This document shows, one piece after another, positions 16,295 to 25,173 of a stretch of 64,000 nucleotides of DNA. The stretch is taken from contig NZ_BMIN01000006.1 in NCBI RefSeq assembly GCF_014642405.1, positions 124,001 through 188,000 on the forward strand, read 5' to 3'. Each line of letters begins with the position of its first letter. Position 1 is the first letter of the stretch. The translations under genes and the position numbers were made by a program. The DNA comes from Pontibacillus salipaludis (GTDB taxonomy: Bacteria > Bacillota > Bacilli > Bacillales > BH030062). The notes below the pieces were generated by a model. That model was given only the letters and a program-made list of their open reading frames with translations. It was not told the DNA's origin and did not search any database.

Positions 16295-17431
16295 ATGCCG
16301 GAGAGTAAAATTGGTGAAAAAGCACTTGATTCCATCATCCAAGAGATGATCGATACTGTGACGAATAGTAAAGATGAAATATTTCAAATCGGCGAGCAGT
16401 CCCGAAATGAGTTCGAACAGCTTGATCGTGAACTAAATGATACGAAAAAGCAAGTTGTTGAAATTATAGATGCGGGAGATTCGCTTGAGCGACAAGTGCG
16501 TTTCTCAAGGATGCGATTGTCAGAAGTTAGTAAGCACTTCGACCGTTACTCAGAACAGGAAATTCGCGAAGTGTATGAACAGACGCATCAACTCCAAATG
16601 CAACTTTCCGTTAAGCGTGAGCAGGAAAAACAACTAAGAGAACGAAGAGATGAATTAGAACGTCGCTTAAGAAAACTTGAAGATACGGTCGAACGTGCCG
16701 ATGCATTAGGTGGGAAGATATCAGTTGTTCTTAACTACTTAAATGACGACTTTAGACAAGTGTCAGAGGCATTGGAGGATGCGAAAGAAAAGCAAGCGTT
16801 TGGTCTTCAAATTATTGAAGCTCAAGAAGAAGAGCGTCGTCGTTTGTCGAGGGAAATCCACGACGGACCTGCTCAGATGCTCGCAAACGTTATGCTTCGT
16901 TCTGACTTAATCGATCGTACTTTCAGGCAAAGAGGCGTTAATGAGGCTCTTAAAGAAATTAAGGAAGTGCGTGGCATGGTTCGGTCTGCGCTCTATGAAG
17001 TGCGTCGCATCATTTATGATTTGAGACCGATGGCCTTAGATGATTTAGGGTTAGTGCCAACGCTAAAAAAATACTTAGCCACAATTGAAGAATACAATAA
17101 TATGGACATTCCATTCACAGCTTATGGAGAAGACAAACGTCTAGATCCTAAATATGAAGTAGCACTATTTCGACTCGTACAAGAAGCAGTCCAGAACGCT
17201 GTGAAGCACGCAGAGGCTTCTAAAATCGAAGTGAAATTCGAACTGAAGCGTTCTCTTGTCAATATTATTGTTAAAGATGATGGGCGAGGATTCGACACAA
17301 GCCAAAAGAAAGAGAAGTCATTTGGGCTTGTGGGCATGAAAGAAAGGGTAGAGATGCTAGACGGAGAGATATCAATTGATTCCAAGCTAGGATCCGGAAC
17401 AATCATTATGATTCAAGTTCCCTTAAACTAA
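16295..17431 (+). CDS. degS: Two-component sensor kinase DegS
   Basis: The 378-aa cytoplasmic kinase has no membrane segment. The N-terminal half (residues 1-170) is a long coiled coil (sensor domain). The HisKA_3 dimerisation helix carries His189 in RREIHDGPAQ, the same number as in B. subtilis DegS. The ATPase domain has EAVQNAVKHAEAS (N box) and DDGRGFD (G1). It phosphorylates DegU, which controls exoenzymes, competence and motility. Ribosome site GGAGGAGA precedes ATG 16295. degU follows after 176 bases, a gap containing a TATAAT-like element near 17461, so degU may also have its own promoter. Confidence 0.97.
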   Translation: MPESKIGEKALDSIIQEMIDTVTNSKDEIFQIGEQSRNEFEQLDRELNDTKKQVVEIIDAGDSLERQVRFSRMRLSEVSKHFDRYSEQEIREVYEQTHQLQMQLSVKREQEKQLRERRDELERRLRKLEDTVERADALGGKISVVLNYLNDDFRQVSEALEDAKEKQAFGLQIIEAQEEERRRLSREIHDGPAQMLANVMLRSDLIDRTFRQRGVNEALKEIKEVRGMVRSALYEVRRIIYDLRPMALDDLGLVPTLKKYLATIEEYNNMDIPFTAYGEDKRLDPKYEVALFRLVQEAVQNAVKHAEASKIEVKFELKRSLVNIIVKDDGRGFDTSQKKEKSFGLVGMKERVEMLDGEISIDSKLGSGTIIMIQVPLN

Positions 17432-17607
17432 ATAGAAAACTATATTCTACCAATCTTTTGTATTATAATAGAAAAAAAGTAATGGTTACGAATAAGTGAT
17501 TAGTATTCCCATCCGAGACGATTGTGCGACGCGACAGGTAATGTTTAAGGATCATAGTTTAATAGAATAGTAAAATAAATGGATAATGGACACGGGAGGC
17601 TCGAGCC

Positions 17608-18303
17608 ATGAATACGAATATAGTATTAATTGACGACCATAAATTATTTCGTGAAGGTGTAAAGCGAATTTTAGAATTTGAACCATCTTTTAATGTAGTT
17701 GCTGAAGGAGACGATGGTGAATCTGCGGGAAGTCTAGTAGCAGAGCATCGTCCAGACGTTGTACTAATGGACATTAATATGCCGCAAATGAATGGTGTAC
17801 AAGCAACGGCTGAATTAATTGCAAAATACCCAGATATGAAAGTCATCATTCTATCGATTCACGATGATGAGAACTATGTAACGCATGCTTTAAAGACAGG
17901 TGCTCAAGGTTATCTTCTAAAAGAGATGGATTCTGATGCCCTAATTGAAGCGATTAAAGTGGTCAGTGAAGGTGGTTCTTACCTACACCCACGAGTAACG
18001 CACAACCTAGTCAAAGAATACCGTCGTTTATCAGAAGAAGGCGGACGTGGCAGCACGAGCGGCGGTCAACAAAGCCGTACGATCGAATATCGCAAGCCTC
18101 TTCATCTGTTAACACGCCGTGAGTGTGAAGTTCTTCAATTGCTAGCAGATGGTAAGAGTAACCGTGGCGTAGCCGAGTCCCTATATATTAGCGAAAAAAC
18201 GGTTAAAAACCACGTAAGTAATATCTTGCAGAAGATGAACGTAAACGACCGTACTCAGGCTGTTGTGACAGCTATTAAGAATGGTTGGGTTGAGGTACTT
18301 TAA
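17608..18303 (+). CDS. degU: Response regulator DegU
   Basis: The 231-aa NarL/FixJ-type regulator has receiver residues 1-120 with Asp-Asp at 9-10, phosphoacceptor Asp55 in [12 protein letters not shown] and Lys near 105 (LLKEM). A linker follows, then a LuxR-type helix-turn-helix ([15 protein letters not shown] ... [16 protein letters not shown]) at about 170-225. Unphosphorylated DegU primes comK, and DegU~P represses or activates flagellar and exoenzyme genes, fitting the nearby comF and fla genes. GGGAGG precedes the ATG. The gene ends at a strong terminator. Confidence 0.97.
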   Translation: MNTNIVLIDDHKLFREGVKRILEFEPSFNVVAEGDDGESAGSLVAEHRPDVVLMDINMPQMNGVQATAELIAKYPDMKVIILSIHDDENYVTHALKTGAQGYLLKEMDSDALIEAIKVVSEGGSYLHPRVTHNLVKEYRRLSEEGGRGSTSGGQQSRTIEYRKPLHLLTRRECEVLQLLADGKSNRGVAESLYISEKTVKNHVSNILQKMNVNDRTQAVVTAIKNGWVEVL

Positions 18304-18322
18304 ATATTAGAAGTGCATGGAG

Positions 18323-18357
18323 GGCTCTGGAACCTGATTGGTTCTGGAGCCTTTTTT
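18323..18357 (+). terminator. degU terminator
   Basis: Twelve-base stem (GGCTCTGGAACC/GGTTCTGGAGCC, two wobble pairs in the centre), loop TGATT, then six T. Confidence 0.9.
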
Positions 18358-18660
18358 GTTTCCGTTTATTTTAATTTTATTCGGAGGAAGGCGGGCTGGG
18401 AAACTACTCGCTTTCCTGTGGGGAGCTGGGGAGCCTCCTCAATCGCTACGCGCTTTCCGGGGTCTCCCCTAGTTTTAAAGTGCAGGCGTGGTGCTTAGGA
18501 ACGTACGGATAAGGAAGCTTTTTGGAAAAGGCGATTAGCCTTTGTAAAAAAGCTTCCTTATCTCGCTAGGTCCTCCACGCCGGGACTGGATAGGCTCTTC
18601 TGCCCACGGGAGTCTCGCAGTTTCCCAGCCCGCCTTAGCGGTAGTTGGGTTAACGGAAAC
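18358..18660. repeat. F2 palindromic element, copy A (interrupted by an F3 element)
   Basis: Ends are GTTTCCGTTTA and its inverted partner TTAACGGAAAC. The arms GCGGGCTGGGAAACTACTCG and its inverted counterpart ...GCAGTTTCCCAGCCCGC are characteristic of the family, as are GCTTTCCTGTGGGGAGC and GGGAGTCTCGCAG. Between the arms, about 118 bp of a different element (F3) is inserted. Confidence 0.85.
18473..18590 (-). repeat. F3 hairpin element inserted inside F2 copy A
   Basis: Read on the minus strand it runs TCCAGTCCCGGCG ... ACCTAGCGAGATAAGGAAGC ... GCTTCCTTATCCGTACG ... CCTAAGCACCACGCCTGC, matching the framework of the tandem copies at 52403-52940. The interrupted F2 sequence would read CTAG/GCTC as in the uninterrupted copy C. 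Confidence 0.8.
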
Positions 18661-18793
18661 ATTGGGATGGGGAGGATACCAATCAAGTTCCGTTCCCATC
18701 TTTATTGCGTTGGGATGATCTTACGGGCAGCTCTCACGCTATTTAGTGGAAAGGGATTGATTACATCGATTTAAAGCTTTAGTGTATTGCAGG

Positions 18794-18804
18794 GTGTCTG
18801 GCAC
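18794..18804. repeat. F1 repeat, single copy
   Basis: GTGTCTGGCAC, with a G/T-rich right flank (18805-18895). The surrounding 18661-18976 holds no gene. Confidence 0.82.
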
Positions 18805-18976
18805 GCTGTGGTTCTGTGCTGTGGTAAAGGGAGCGAGAGTCTTTAATTTAGAGGGTGCAATGGGTGTTGAGTTAAGGTAGAATGAGGGTAGTTATACCGT
18901 TTTTTCATAACGACAAGACAACCTTCATAGGGTATACATAATTGATATTATTTGAATAAAAAGGGAGTACGATAAG

Positions 18977-19819
18977 ATGAAAACAGCGATCTTAACCGAT
19001 AGTACGGCTTACATCCCTCAGGAACTTCGTGACCGCTGGAACATCCATATGGTTCCCCTGAGTGTGACGATTGGTGGTGAAACGTACCGGGAGGAAGTTG
19101 ATCTATCTACTGGTGATTTCTACGAGATGGTACGTGGTGCTCAGGAGTTACCGAAAACGTCTCAGCCTTCTATTGGTGTTGTGACGAATAAATTAGAAGA
19201 GTTATCTACGGAGTATGATGCGGTTGTGGCAATCACGCTTTCAAGTGGCATCAGTGGAACGTACCAGGCGATTGCGAGTGCGGATGATATGGTTGATTCT
19301 ATTGATCTTCACGTATTCGATTCTGAAATAAGCTGTATGGTTCAGGGCTTTTACGTATTAGAAGCTGCCGAAATGGCTGATAATGGTGCGACACCAGAAC
19401 AAATTCTAACGCGAATGAACGAGATGAAATCTTCTATACGCGCTTACTTTATGGTAGATGATTTATCACACCTGCATCGCGGTGGGCGTCTGAATGGTGC
19501 TCAAGCGATTGTGGGTAGTTTGCTTCAGGTGAAGCCTGTTCTTCATTTTGTGGATAAGGTTATTGTTCCCTTTGAGAAGATTCGTACGCGTAAGAAGGCA
19601 GTGAAGCGTGTGAAGGGCTTGTTTGAAGAGGTTGCTGACAAGGGTGAGCCGATGAAGGCTACGATTATTCATGCGAACCGGGAAGAGGATGCTCAGGAGA
19701 TTTTGGATGAGCTTCAGAAGAAGTATCCGCATGTTGAGTTTGTGCTTAGTTATTTTGGGCCTGTTATTGGGACGCATCTGGGTGAGGGTGCGCTTGGTAT
19801 TGGGTGGTTTGAGAAATAG
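18977..19819 (+). CDS. degV: DegV-family fatty-acid-binding protein
   Basis: The 280-aa protein has the two-domain DegV fold. The start KTAILTDSTAYIPQEL carries the DST-type motif, with TSQPSIG near residue 60 and SSGISGTYQ near 90, the segments that line the fatty-acid pocket. Family members bind long-chain fatty acids and, as FakB, present them to the FakA kinase; a regulatory role is also implied by position after degSU. The AAAGGGAG site is well placed. The last 300 coding bases are distinctly G/T-rich compared with the first part of the gene. An F2 element follows the stop within 6 bases, and no ordinary terminator is seen. Confidence 0.93.
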   Translation: MKTAILTDSTAYIPQELRDRWNIHMVPLSVTIGGETYREEVDLSTGDFYEMVRGAQELPKTSQPSIGVVTNKLEELSTEYDAVVAITLSSGISGTYQAIASADDMVDSIDLHVFDSEISCMVQGFYVLEAAEMADNGATPEQILTRMNEMKSSIRAYFMVDDLSHLHRGGRLNGAQAIVGSLLQVKPVLHFVDKVIVPFEKIRTRKKAVKRVKGLFEEVADKGEPMKATIIHANREEDAQEILDELQKKYPHVEFVLSYFGPVIGTHLGEGALGIGWFEK

Positions 19820-19824
19820 ATCTA

Positions 19825-19996
19825 GCCGTTACTTTTGTTGAGTGTTTGGGGTGGCTGGGGAACGACTCGCTTTCCGCGGGCGAGCTGTCGAGCCTCCTCG
19901 GGCAAACAACATGCCCTGCGGGGTCTCGTCGACCTCTTTCTCCCGCAGGAGTCTCCTCGTTCCCAAGCCACCCCTGGCTTTAAATGGGTTAACGGC
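19825..19996. repeat. F2 palindromic element, copy B
   Basis: Ends are GCCGTTA... and ...TTAACGGC. Arms GGGGTGGCTGGGGAACGACT and GTTCCCAAGCCACCCC are inverted repeats; internal F2 words CTCGCTTTCCGCGGGCGAGC, GGGGTCTCGTCGACC and CCCGCAGGAGTCTC are present. It sits immediately after degV and may end its transcript by folding. Confidence 0.85.
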
Positions 19997-20176
19997 TCCT
20001 CTTTTATTATCAAAACCCCATTTAGATTATATCCTTCATAAAACTAAGTTAAATACAATTACCATTTGCTCCCTCTTGTTAGAGCTAATTCCACTAAAAC
20101 CTCTGTAAGAACGTTTTATCTTCTACTTAAATCCATTTTGTAACCACATTCTATTCATTTATAAGGAGGAATTCTC

Positions 20177-21595
20177 TTGATCAAACGTTTGATCAATTGG
20201 TGGGATGGACGGTATGAGAGACAATTCTCTACTATTTTTCCACCGAACTTCAGTAATCCCCATCATGAAACATCCCCTCATGCTTTATCCCTCTCTGGTA
20301 AACTTCTGCTTGAGCATCAGCTTCCTGATGATTATCGTACTCTTCTTGAAAATAAGTACTTAATAAAAATTCCTGCTATTACAAAGAAACATTTCGATTA
20401 TGCGTGTAACCGTTGTGGAAATAGGGTTCAGCGTTTTTTTGCTTCGTGGCCTTGTGGGTGTGGTGCGTCTTGTGTGTATTGTCGGAAGTGTGTGCAGATG
20501 GGGCGGGTGGCTTTTTGTTCGTCGCTTTATATTTGGACGGGTACTGGGGCTTTTTTTCCTCGAATAAGTGAGGCTTGTGCTTGGGAGGGGGAGCTTTCGC
20601 GGTATCAGGGTGTTGCTTCTGATCGGATTATGGAGGCTGTTGATGGGCGATCTCGTCTCCTTGTTTGGGCGGTTTGTGGGGCGGGGAAGACGGAGATGTT
20701 GTTTGCTGGGCTTGAGAAGGCGTTTGCTGATGGGAAGCGGGTGTGTCTTGCTACTCCGAGGGCTGATGTGGTGAGGGAGTTGAAGCCTCGGTTTGAGAGT
20801 GCGTTTCCTGATGTTACGATAGTTGCTCGGTATGGGGGGAGTGAGGAGGTGGATGAGGGGGCTCAGTTCCTCTTAGCTACGACTCACCAACTGCTCTATT
20901 ATGCTCGAGCTTTTGATGTGATGATCATTGATGAAGTGGATGCTTTTCCGTACCACGCTGATCCTATGTTACCTTACTCCACCGCAAGGGCTTTGAAAAC
21001 TGATTCTACCCTCATTTATCTCACTGCTACGCCTCGTTTAGACCTCAAAATTCGTTCTCACCTTAAACTACTTCCCACCGTTTTTGTTCCTCAACGATTT
21101 CATGGTCATCCTTTGCCTGTTCCAGTCTTTCTTGCCAGCTTTGATCTTAAGAAACGAGTCGTTCCGAAGGCGTTGAAAGTTTGGCTTGATGAGAAGAAGA
21201 GAACTGGGCGTCGTGTGCTTCTTTTTGCTCCGACGATTGAAAAAGCAGAGAAATTGAAAGGTGAGTTACCTGGTAGTATATCTGCTCACAGTGAGGATCC
21301 GGATCGGGAGGACAAAATCGGGCGCTTTCGACAAAAAGAAGTGGATTTTCTTATTACCACGACGATCCTTGAGCGGGGTGTTACGTTTCCGTCTATTGAT
21401 GTGGCTGTGCTTGATGCTAGTCATGACGTTTTTGATGAAGCGGCACTTGTTCAAATTGCAGGGCGAGCTGGGAGGAGTCCGGAAGATCCGGATGGAGATG
21501 TGGTTTTCTTTCATGATGGGGCATCTGATGCGATGGTGAATGCTCGTGATTCGATACGGAAGATGAATAAGCTGGCTGAGAAGGGACTGAAATAG
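20177..21595 (+). CDS. comFA: Competence DNA helicase ComFA
   Basis: The 472-aa superfamily-2 helicase has a four-cysteine zinc site at about residues 76-110 (CNRCG ... CGCGASCVYCRKC), Walker A GAGKTEM, the DEAD-like box IIDEVDAFP, the SAT-like motif YLTATPR and motif VI QIAGRAGRSP. It is thought to drive single-stranded DNA through the ComEC channel during transformation. comFC begins right after its stop. Two imperfect AT-boxes upstream (20012-20024 and 20040-20052) are weak ComK-box candidates because their spacing is not one of the usual values. Bases about 20445-20865 are extremely G/T-rich, with sharp edges inside the coding sequence. ComFB is absent. Confidence 0.95.
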   Translation: MIKRLINWWDGRYERQFSTIFPPNFSNPHHETSPHALSLSGKLLLEHQLPDDYRTLLENKYLIKIPAITKKHFDYACNRCGNRVQRFFASWPCGCGASCVYCRKCVQMGRVAFCSSLYIWTGTGAFFPRISEACAWEGELSRYQGVASDRIMEAVDGRSRLLVWAVCGAGKTEMLFAGLEKAFADGKRVCLATPRADVVRELKPRFESAFPDVTIVARYGGSEEVDEGAQFLLATTHQLLYYARAFDVMIIDEVDAFPYHADPMLPYSTARALKTDSTLIYLTATPRLDLKIRSHLKLLPTVFVPQRFHGHPLPVPVFLASFDLKKRVVPKALKVWLDEKKRTGRRVLLFAPTIEKAEKLKGELPGSISAHSEDPDREDKIGRFRQKEVDFLITTTILERGVTFPSIDVAVLDASHDVFDEAALVQIAGRAGRSPEDPDGDVVFFHDGASDAMVNARDSIRKMNKLAEKGLK

Positions 21596-22261
21596 ATGCA
21601 CTGCTTGTGGTGTGACCAGGAAATCATTAAGGATCTGAACTGGAACAATCTTTTTCAACTTCCGAGGGATGAGGTGCTATGCGAGGGTTGTAAGAAAGAG
21701 ATGCACCTCCTTAAGGGGCCTTATTGTCCGAAGTGTTCGCGTGAGACGGATGGAGGAGAGGTCTGTCATGACTGCACGCGCTGGGGCGAAGCGCCTCTTG
21801 AGAAGAATACGTCCCTTTATCGATATAACACATTTTTGAAAGAAATGATCGCTAAATGGAAATATCGTGGTGATTATATTCTAGTCGATATATTTAAAGA
21901 GGATTTCAGGAAGTGGTTCAAGGCTTTGAAGATCTCTAAGGGTGCGGTACTTGTTCCGATTCCTCTATCTGAAGAACGGTTTACGGAAAGGGGCTTTAAT
22001 CAGTCAGAATCTCTAGCTAGATTGTTACCTCTGGAAACAGCAAATCCTTTGCACCGCGTTCACTCTGAAAAGCAATCAAAGAAATCTCGTTTTGATAGGA
22101 TGACGACAGAAAATCCTTTCACGATCACAACCTCCATTACTCAACCAGTAGTACTTATAGACGATATCTATACAACTGGACGAACGCTTCAGCATGCGGC
22201 AAAGCTTCTAAAAGAAGCGGGAGCACCAAGTGTAGTTTCTTTCACGTTAATCCGTAGTTAA
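21596..22261 (+). CDS. comFC: Competence phosphoribosyltransferase-fold protein ComFC
   Basis: The 221-aa protein starts with a zinc-binding region (CLWCDQ ... CEGCKKE ... CPKCSRE ... CHDC) and ends with a type-I phosphoribosyltransferase domain whose PRPP loop is VVLIDDIYTTGRTLQHA. It works with ComFA in DNA uptake. ATG 21596 follows the comFA TAG directly, so translation is coupled. Length and domain order are normal. Confidence 0.95.
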   Translation: MHCLWCDQEIIKDLNWNNLFQLPRDEVLCEGCKKEMHLLKGPYCPKCSRETDGGEVCHDCTRWGEAPLEKNTSLYRYNTFLKEMIAKWKYRGDYILVDIFKEDFRKWFKALKISKGAVLVPIPLSEERFTERGFNQSESLARLLPLETANPLHRVHSEKQSKKSRFDRMTTENPFTITTSITQPVVLIDDIYTTGRTLQHAAKLLKEAGAPSVVSFTLIRS

Positions 22262-22337
22262 CTAAAAAACCCCTTTCGAATCTCAAGAAATTGTCGATAT
22301 AAAAACTAGACAGAGAGAAAAAGGGAGGACTACGGTT

Positions 22338-22739
22338 ATGGGAGAGTTATCAAATTGCACGCGCTGTAACGCGTTATTTGTAAAAAATGTGAAGGATATT
22401 TGCCAGGATTGCTATAAAGAAGAAGGGGCACAGTTTGATCTGGTGTATAAGTATGTACGGAAGCAAAAGAACCGGTCGGCCACGCTTGATCAAGTTTCAA
22501 ATGCAACTGGGGTGGAGAAGGACCTTATTATGAAGTTTGTGAAAGAGCAGCGATTACGGACATCAATGTTTCCGAATTTGGCATATCCGTGTGAGCGGTG
22601 TCAAACGTTGATCTCAGATGGTAAAATATGTGGTGAATGCTCAGAGGATATTCGAAGTGACCTCGAGCAGGAAGAAAAGGTTGAAAGTCTTAAGAGAGAA
22701 GATAAAAAAGCAACGACATATTACAATTTTGAGAAATAA
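22338..22739 (+). CDS. yvyF: Flagellar operon protein YvyF (TIGR03826-like)
   Basis: The 133-aa protein has two small zinc ribbons, CTRCNALF ... CQDCYKE at residues 7-28 and CERCQTLI ... CGECSED near 83-103, with a MerR/HTH-like helical middle (ATLDQVSNATGVEKDLIMKF). It is the conserved first gene of the flgM-flgN-flgK block in Bacillus; its function is not established. AAAGGGAGG precedes the ATG. A GTCGATAT at 22293-22300 resembles a sigma-D -10 element, but I find no matching -35 at proper distance. Confidence 0.9.
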   Translation: MGELSNCTRCNALFVKNVKDICQDCYKEEGAQFDLVYKYVRKQKNRSATLDQVSNATGVEKDLIMKFVKEQRLRTSMFPNLAYPCERCQTLISDGKICGECSEDIRSDLEQEEKVESLKREDKKATTYYNFEK

Positions 22740-22747
22740 GACTCACT

Positions 22748-22773
22748 TAACAAATCCGTTTTTATACCGATAT
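22748..22773 (+). promoter_or_regulatory. Sigma-D promoter of flgM
   Basis: TAAC (22748-22751), 14-base spacer, ACCGATAT (22766-22773), close to the sigma-D consensus TAAA-N14-16-GCCGATAT. It gives FlgM, the anti-sigma-D factor, a feedback promoter. Confidence 0.8.
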
Positions 22774-22821
22774 AAAGGGTAGACTCTTTACACGGATCGA
22801 AAAAAAAAAGAGGTGAGCGGA

Positions 22822-23085
22822 ATGAAAATTAATGGACCAAATCATTCAAACTTTAACCCTTACAAAAAGAACATTCAAAATCAACTACAAGCAACGGAGA
22901 CGACCGCTAAAAAGGATAAAATAGAGATTTCAAACGAAGCGAAGCAAATGCAGGAACACCAGAAAGCGCAGGAGGCTCGCCAAAAGCATATAGAAGCTTT
23001 GAAGCAAAAAGTAGATTCAGGGGAATATCAGGTTGATGCGAAACAAACGGCTGAGAAGATGATCAACTTTTGGAAGCATCGCTAA
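22822..23085 (+). CDS. flgM: Anti-sigma-D factor FlgM
   Basis: The 87-aa, mostly helical protein begins MKINGPNHSNFNPYKK, a normal FlgM start, and ends with the sigma-binding region (VDSGEYQVDAKQTAEKMINFW). It holds sigma-D inactive until the hook is complete and FlgM is exported or cleared. ATG 22822 follows AAAGAGGTG; the in-frame GTG 22813 lies inside that site. It is the first gene of the sigma-D transcript flgM-flgN-flgK-flgL. Confidence 0.95.
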   Translation: MKINGPNHSNFNPYKKNIQNQLQATETTAKKDKIEISNEAKQMQEHQKAQEARQKHIEALKQKVDSGEYQVDAKQTAEKMINFWKHR

Positions 23086-23101
23086 AGGAGGGGTATGATA
23101 C

Positions 23102-23599
23102 GTGTCCGTACAACCTATTTTGGAAGTGATGAAAAAGCATTACGCTTTACATGAGAGTTTATTAAATCTCTCAAAAAAGAAAACAGAAGCGCTGAAATCA
23201 GACGATATCGACACTCTTCAAGGATTGCTTGTAGAAGAGCGAAAACATATACAAGGCATTAATGGGATTGAGAATAAGCGTGCTCAATTAGTGAAGGAGT
23301 GGTTTCGGATCCACTCTCCACAAGCTGAAGAAGAAACTGTCTCTACTGTATTGGCAGTGTTACCGGATGGAAACGAGAAAGATGAGTTAGAGAATCAATT
23401 TGAGTCATTCGTAACGGTTCTTGCTCAGTTAAAAGAACAAGAACAGCTTAATACTGAACTGACTAAGCAGTCGCTTCAGTTTGTAGACCTCACACTTAAT
23501 ATGATTCAGCCTCAAGCAAAGGATATGAACTACGGTAATCCAAAGGGACAACAAGCGAAAAGCGGATCAAACCGTTCGATGTTTGATTCGAAAGCATAA
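23102..23599 (+). CDS. flgN: Flagellar chaperone FlgN
   Basis: The 165-aa all-helical protein has the FlgN pattern: long helices with LNLSKKKTEALKSDDIDTL near the N-terminus and a coiled-coil C-terminal half. It binds the hook-filament junction proteins FlgK and FlgL, encoded next, and pilots them to the export gate. The start is GTG 23102 with an AAAGGAGGGG site. It lies 16 bases after flgM. Confidence 0.93.
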   Translation: MSVQPILEVMKKHYALHESLLNLSKKKTEALKSDDIDTLQGLLVEERKHIQGINGIENKRAQLVKEWFRIHSPQAEEETVSTVLAVLPDGNEKDELENQFESFVTVLAQLKEQEQLNTELTKQSLQFVDLTLNMIQPQAKDMNYGNPKGQQAKSGSNRSMFDSKA

Positions 23600-23617
23600 G
23601 AGGAGAGGAGAAAGGCA

Positions 23618-25162
23618 ATGGGTTCGACTTTTAATGGAATAGAGGTCGCCAAGCGCGCCATGTACGCGCAGCAGTCGGCTTTATATACAACAGGTCACAA
23701 CATCTCAAACGCGAACACGCCAGGATACTCCAGGCAGCGTGTTAATTTCGAACAAACAGCTCCGTACCCACCAGCATCACGGAACCGTCCTGAAATTCCA
23801 GGTCAGGTTGGATCTGGTGTTGAAGCAGGTACGATCGAGCGTGTTCGGGAAAGTTTTCTAGACGCACAATTCCGTGGGGAGAATACTAAAGCTGGGTATT
23901 GGTCGACGAAGGCAGAAGCGCTTCAGAAGATGGAAGAGATTATGAATGAGCCTTCTAAGAACGGGCTTTCGAAGACGATGGATCAATTTTGGCAGTCGCT
24001 TCAGGATCTTGCGGTGAATCCGGAAGATTCGGGTGCACGTTCTGTCGTGCGTCAGCGCGGGGTAGCGGTGGCTGAGACATTTAACTACTTATCTAGCTCC
24101 TTAAAAGGGATACAGAGTGATTTTAAAAATCAGATTAATGTAACGACTAAAGAGATTAACTCCATTGCAACGCAGATTAATAATATTAACAATCAGATTG
24201 GTGAAATTGAGCCTCATGGATATCTTCCTAATGATCTATACGATGAACGAGACCGTTTAGTGGACGAGCTTTCAACATTAGCTGATATTAAAGTCACGTC
24301 TGTAAGCAGTGGAGAGTCTTCTCTTAAAATAGCTGAAGGCAAGTACAAAATCCATATTGTAGGAAATGATGGGAAAGATTTATTTAGCGGTACGTCTTTA
24401 GTAGACCCAAGTTCGGGTTCGGTTAATGCGTTGAGCTTAACGGAAGATGGTGTGAAAGATTCTGTAGACACGATCTCTCTTGGTGGAACTACTATAGATG
24501 CAGATAAATTCACTTCAACCGGGAAGTTTCAAAGTTTGGTAGAGGCTCACGGATATGAGGATGAGAATGGGAATGGGAATGAAGCAGGCTTGTATCCTGG
24601 TATGTTAACAGAACTAGATAACATGGCTTATACATTTGCTGAAGAATTTAACAAAGTACATAAAAGCGGGGAAAGCCTTCACGAAATTGATAATTCAGGC
24701 TCACCTGATATTGCATTCTTTAAAGAAGGAATTGCTCGGGATGGCTTTGCGAGTAATATGGAAGTTTCCCAAAAAATTATGAACAGCGTAAGTAACATTG
24801 CTGCAGCCAGTACAGAAGCTAAAGGTGACGGAGATAATGCTCTAAATCTTGCTGCTGTAGGATCAACGAATCTCGACTATGACAATACAGGCAGTGCCTC
24901 TGACTTTACGAGCTATTACGAAGGTGTAATAGGAGAGATGGCGGTACAATCTCAGGAAGCTCGTCGTTTAGAAGGAAACTCTGAAACGTTGAAACAATCA
25001 GTGGAAGAGCGCCGTCAGTCAGTAAGCGGCGTTTCTTTAGATGAAGAGATGTCTAACATGATCAAGTATCAGCACGCTTATAATGCAGCTGCGCGTAACT
25101 TAACAACGATTGATGAAATGCTAGATAAAGTCATTAACGGCATGGGCCGAGTCGGAAGGTAG
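23618..25162 (+). CDS. flgK: Flagellar hook-associated protein 1 (FlgK)
   Basis: The 514-aa protein has the rod/hook N-terminal signature (MYAQQSALYTTGHNISNANT, PGYSRQRV) and the C-terminal domain ending VSLDEEMSNMIKYQHAYNAAARNL. It forms the first junction ring between hook and filament. Conserved ends pack as coiled coils; the middle is variable. RBS AGGAGAGGAG. Normal length for Bacillaceae; flgL follows 11 bases later. Confidence 0.97.
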   Translation: MGSTFNGIEVAKRAMYAQQSALYTTGHNISNANTPGYSRQRVNFEQTAPYPPASRNRPEIPGQVGSGVEAGTIERVRESFLDAQFRGENTKAGYWSTKAEALQKMEEIMNEPSKNGLSKTMDQFWQSLQDLAVNPEDSGARSVVRQRGVAVAETFNYLSSSLKGIQSDFKNQINVTTKEINSIATQINNINNQIGEIEPHGYLPNDLYDERDRLVDELSTLADIKVTSVSSGESSLKIAEGKYKIHIVGNDGKDLFSGTSLVDPSSGSVNALSLTEDGVKDSVDTISLGGTTIDADKFTSTGKFQSLVEAHGYEDENGNGNEAGLYPGMLTELDNMAYTFAEEFNKVHKSGESLHEIDNSGSPDIAFFKEGIARDGFASNMEVSQKIMNSVSNIAAASTEAKGDGDNALNLAAVGSTNLDYDNTGSASDFTSYYEGVIGEMAVQSQEARRLEGNSETLKQSVEERRQSVSGVSLDEEMSNMIKYQHAYNAAARNLTTIDEMLDKVINGMGRVGR

Positions 25163-25173
25163 GTGAGTGATGA

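Noticed and set aside
20012-20052. ComK box upstream of comFA
   Set aside because: Two AT-boxes (AAAACCCCATTTA and AAAACTAAGTTAA) are each imperfect and their 15-base separation is not a standard spacing; kept only as a remark.
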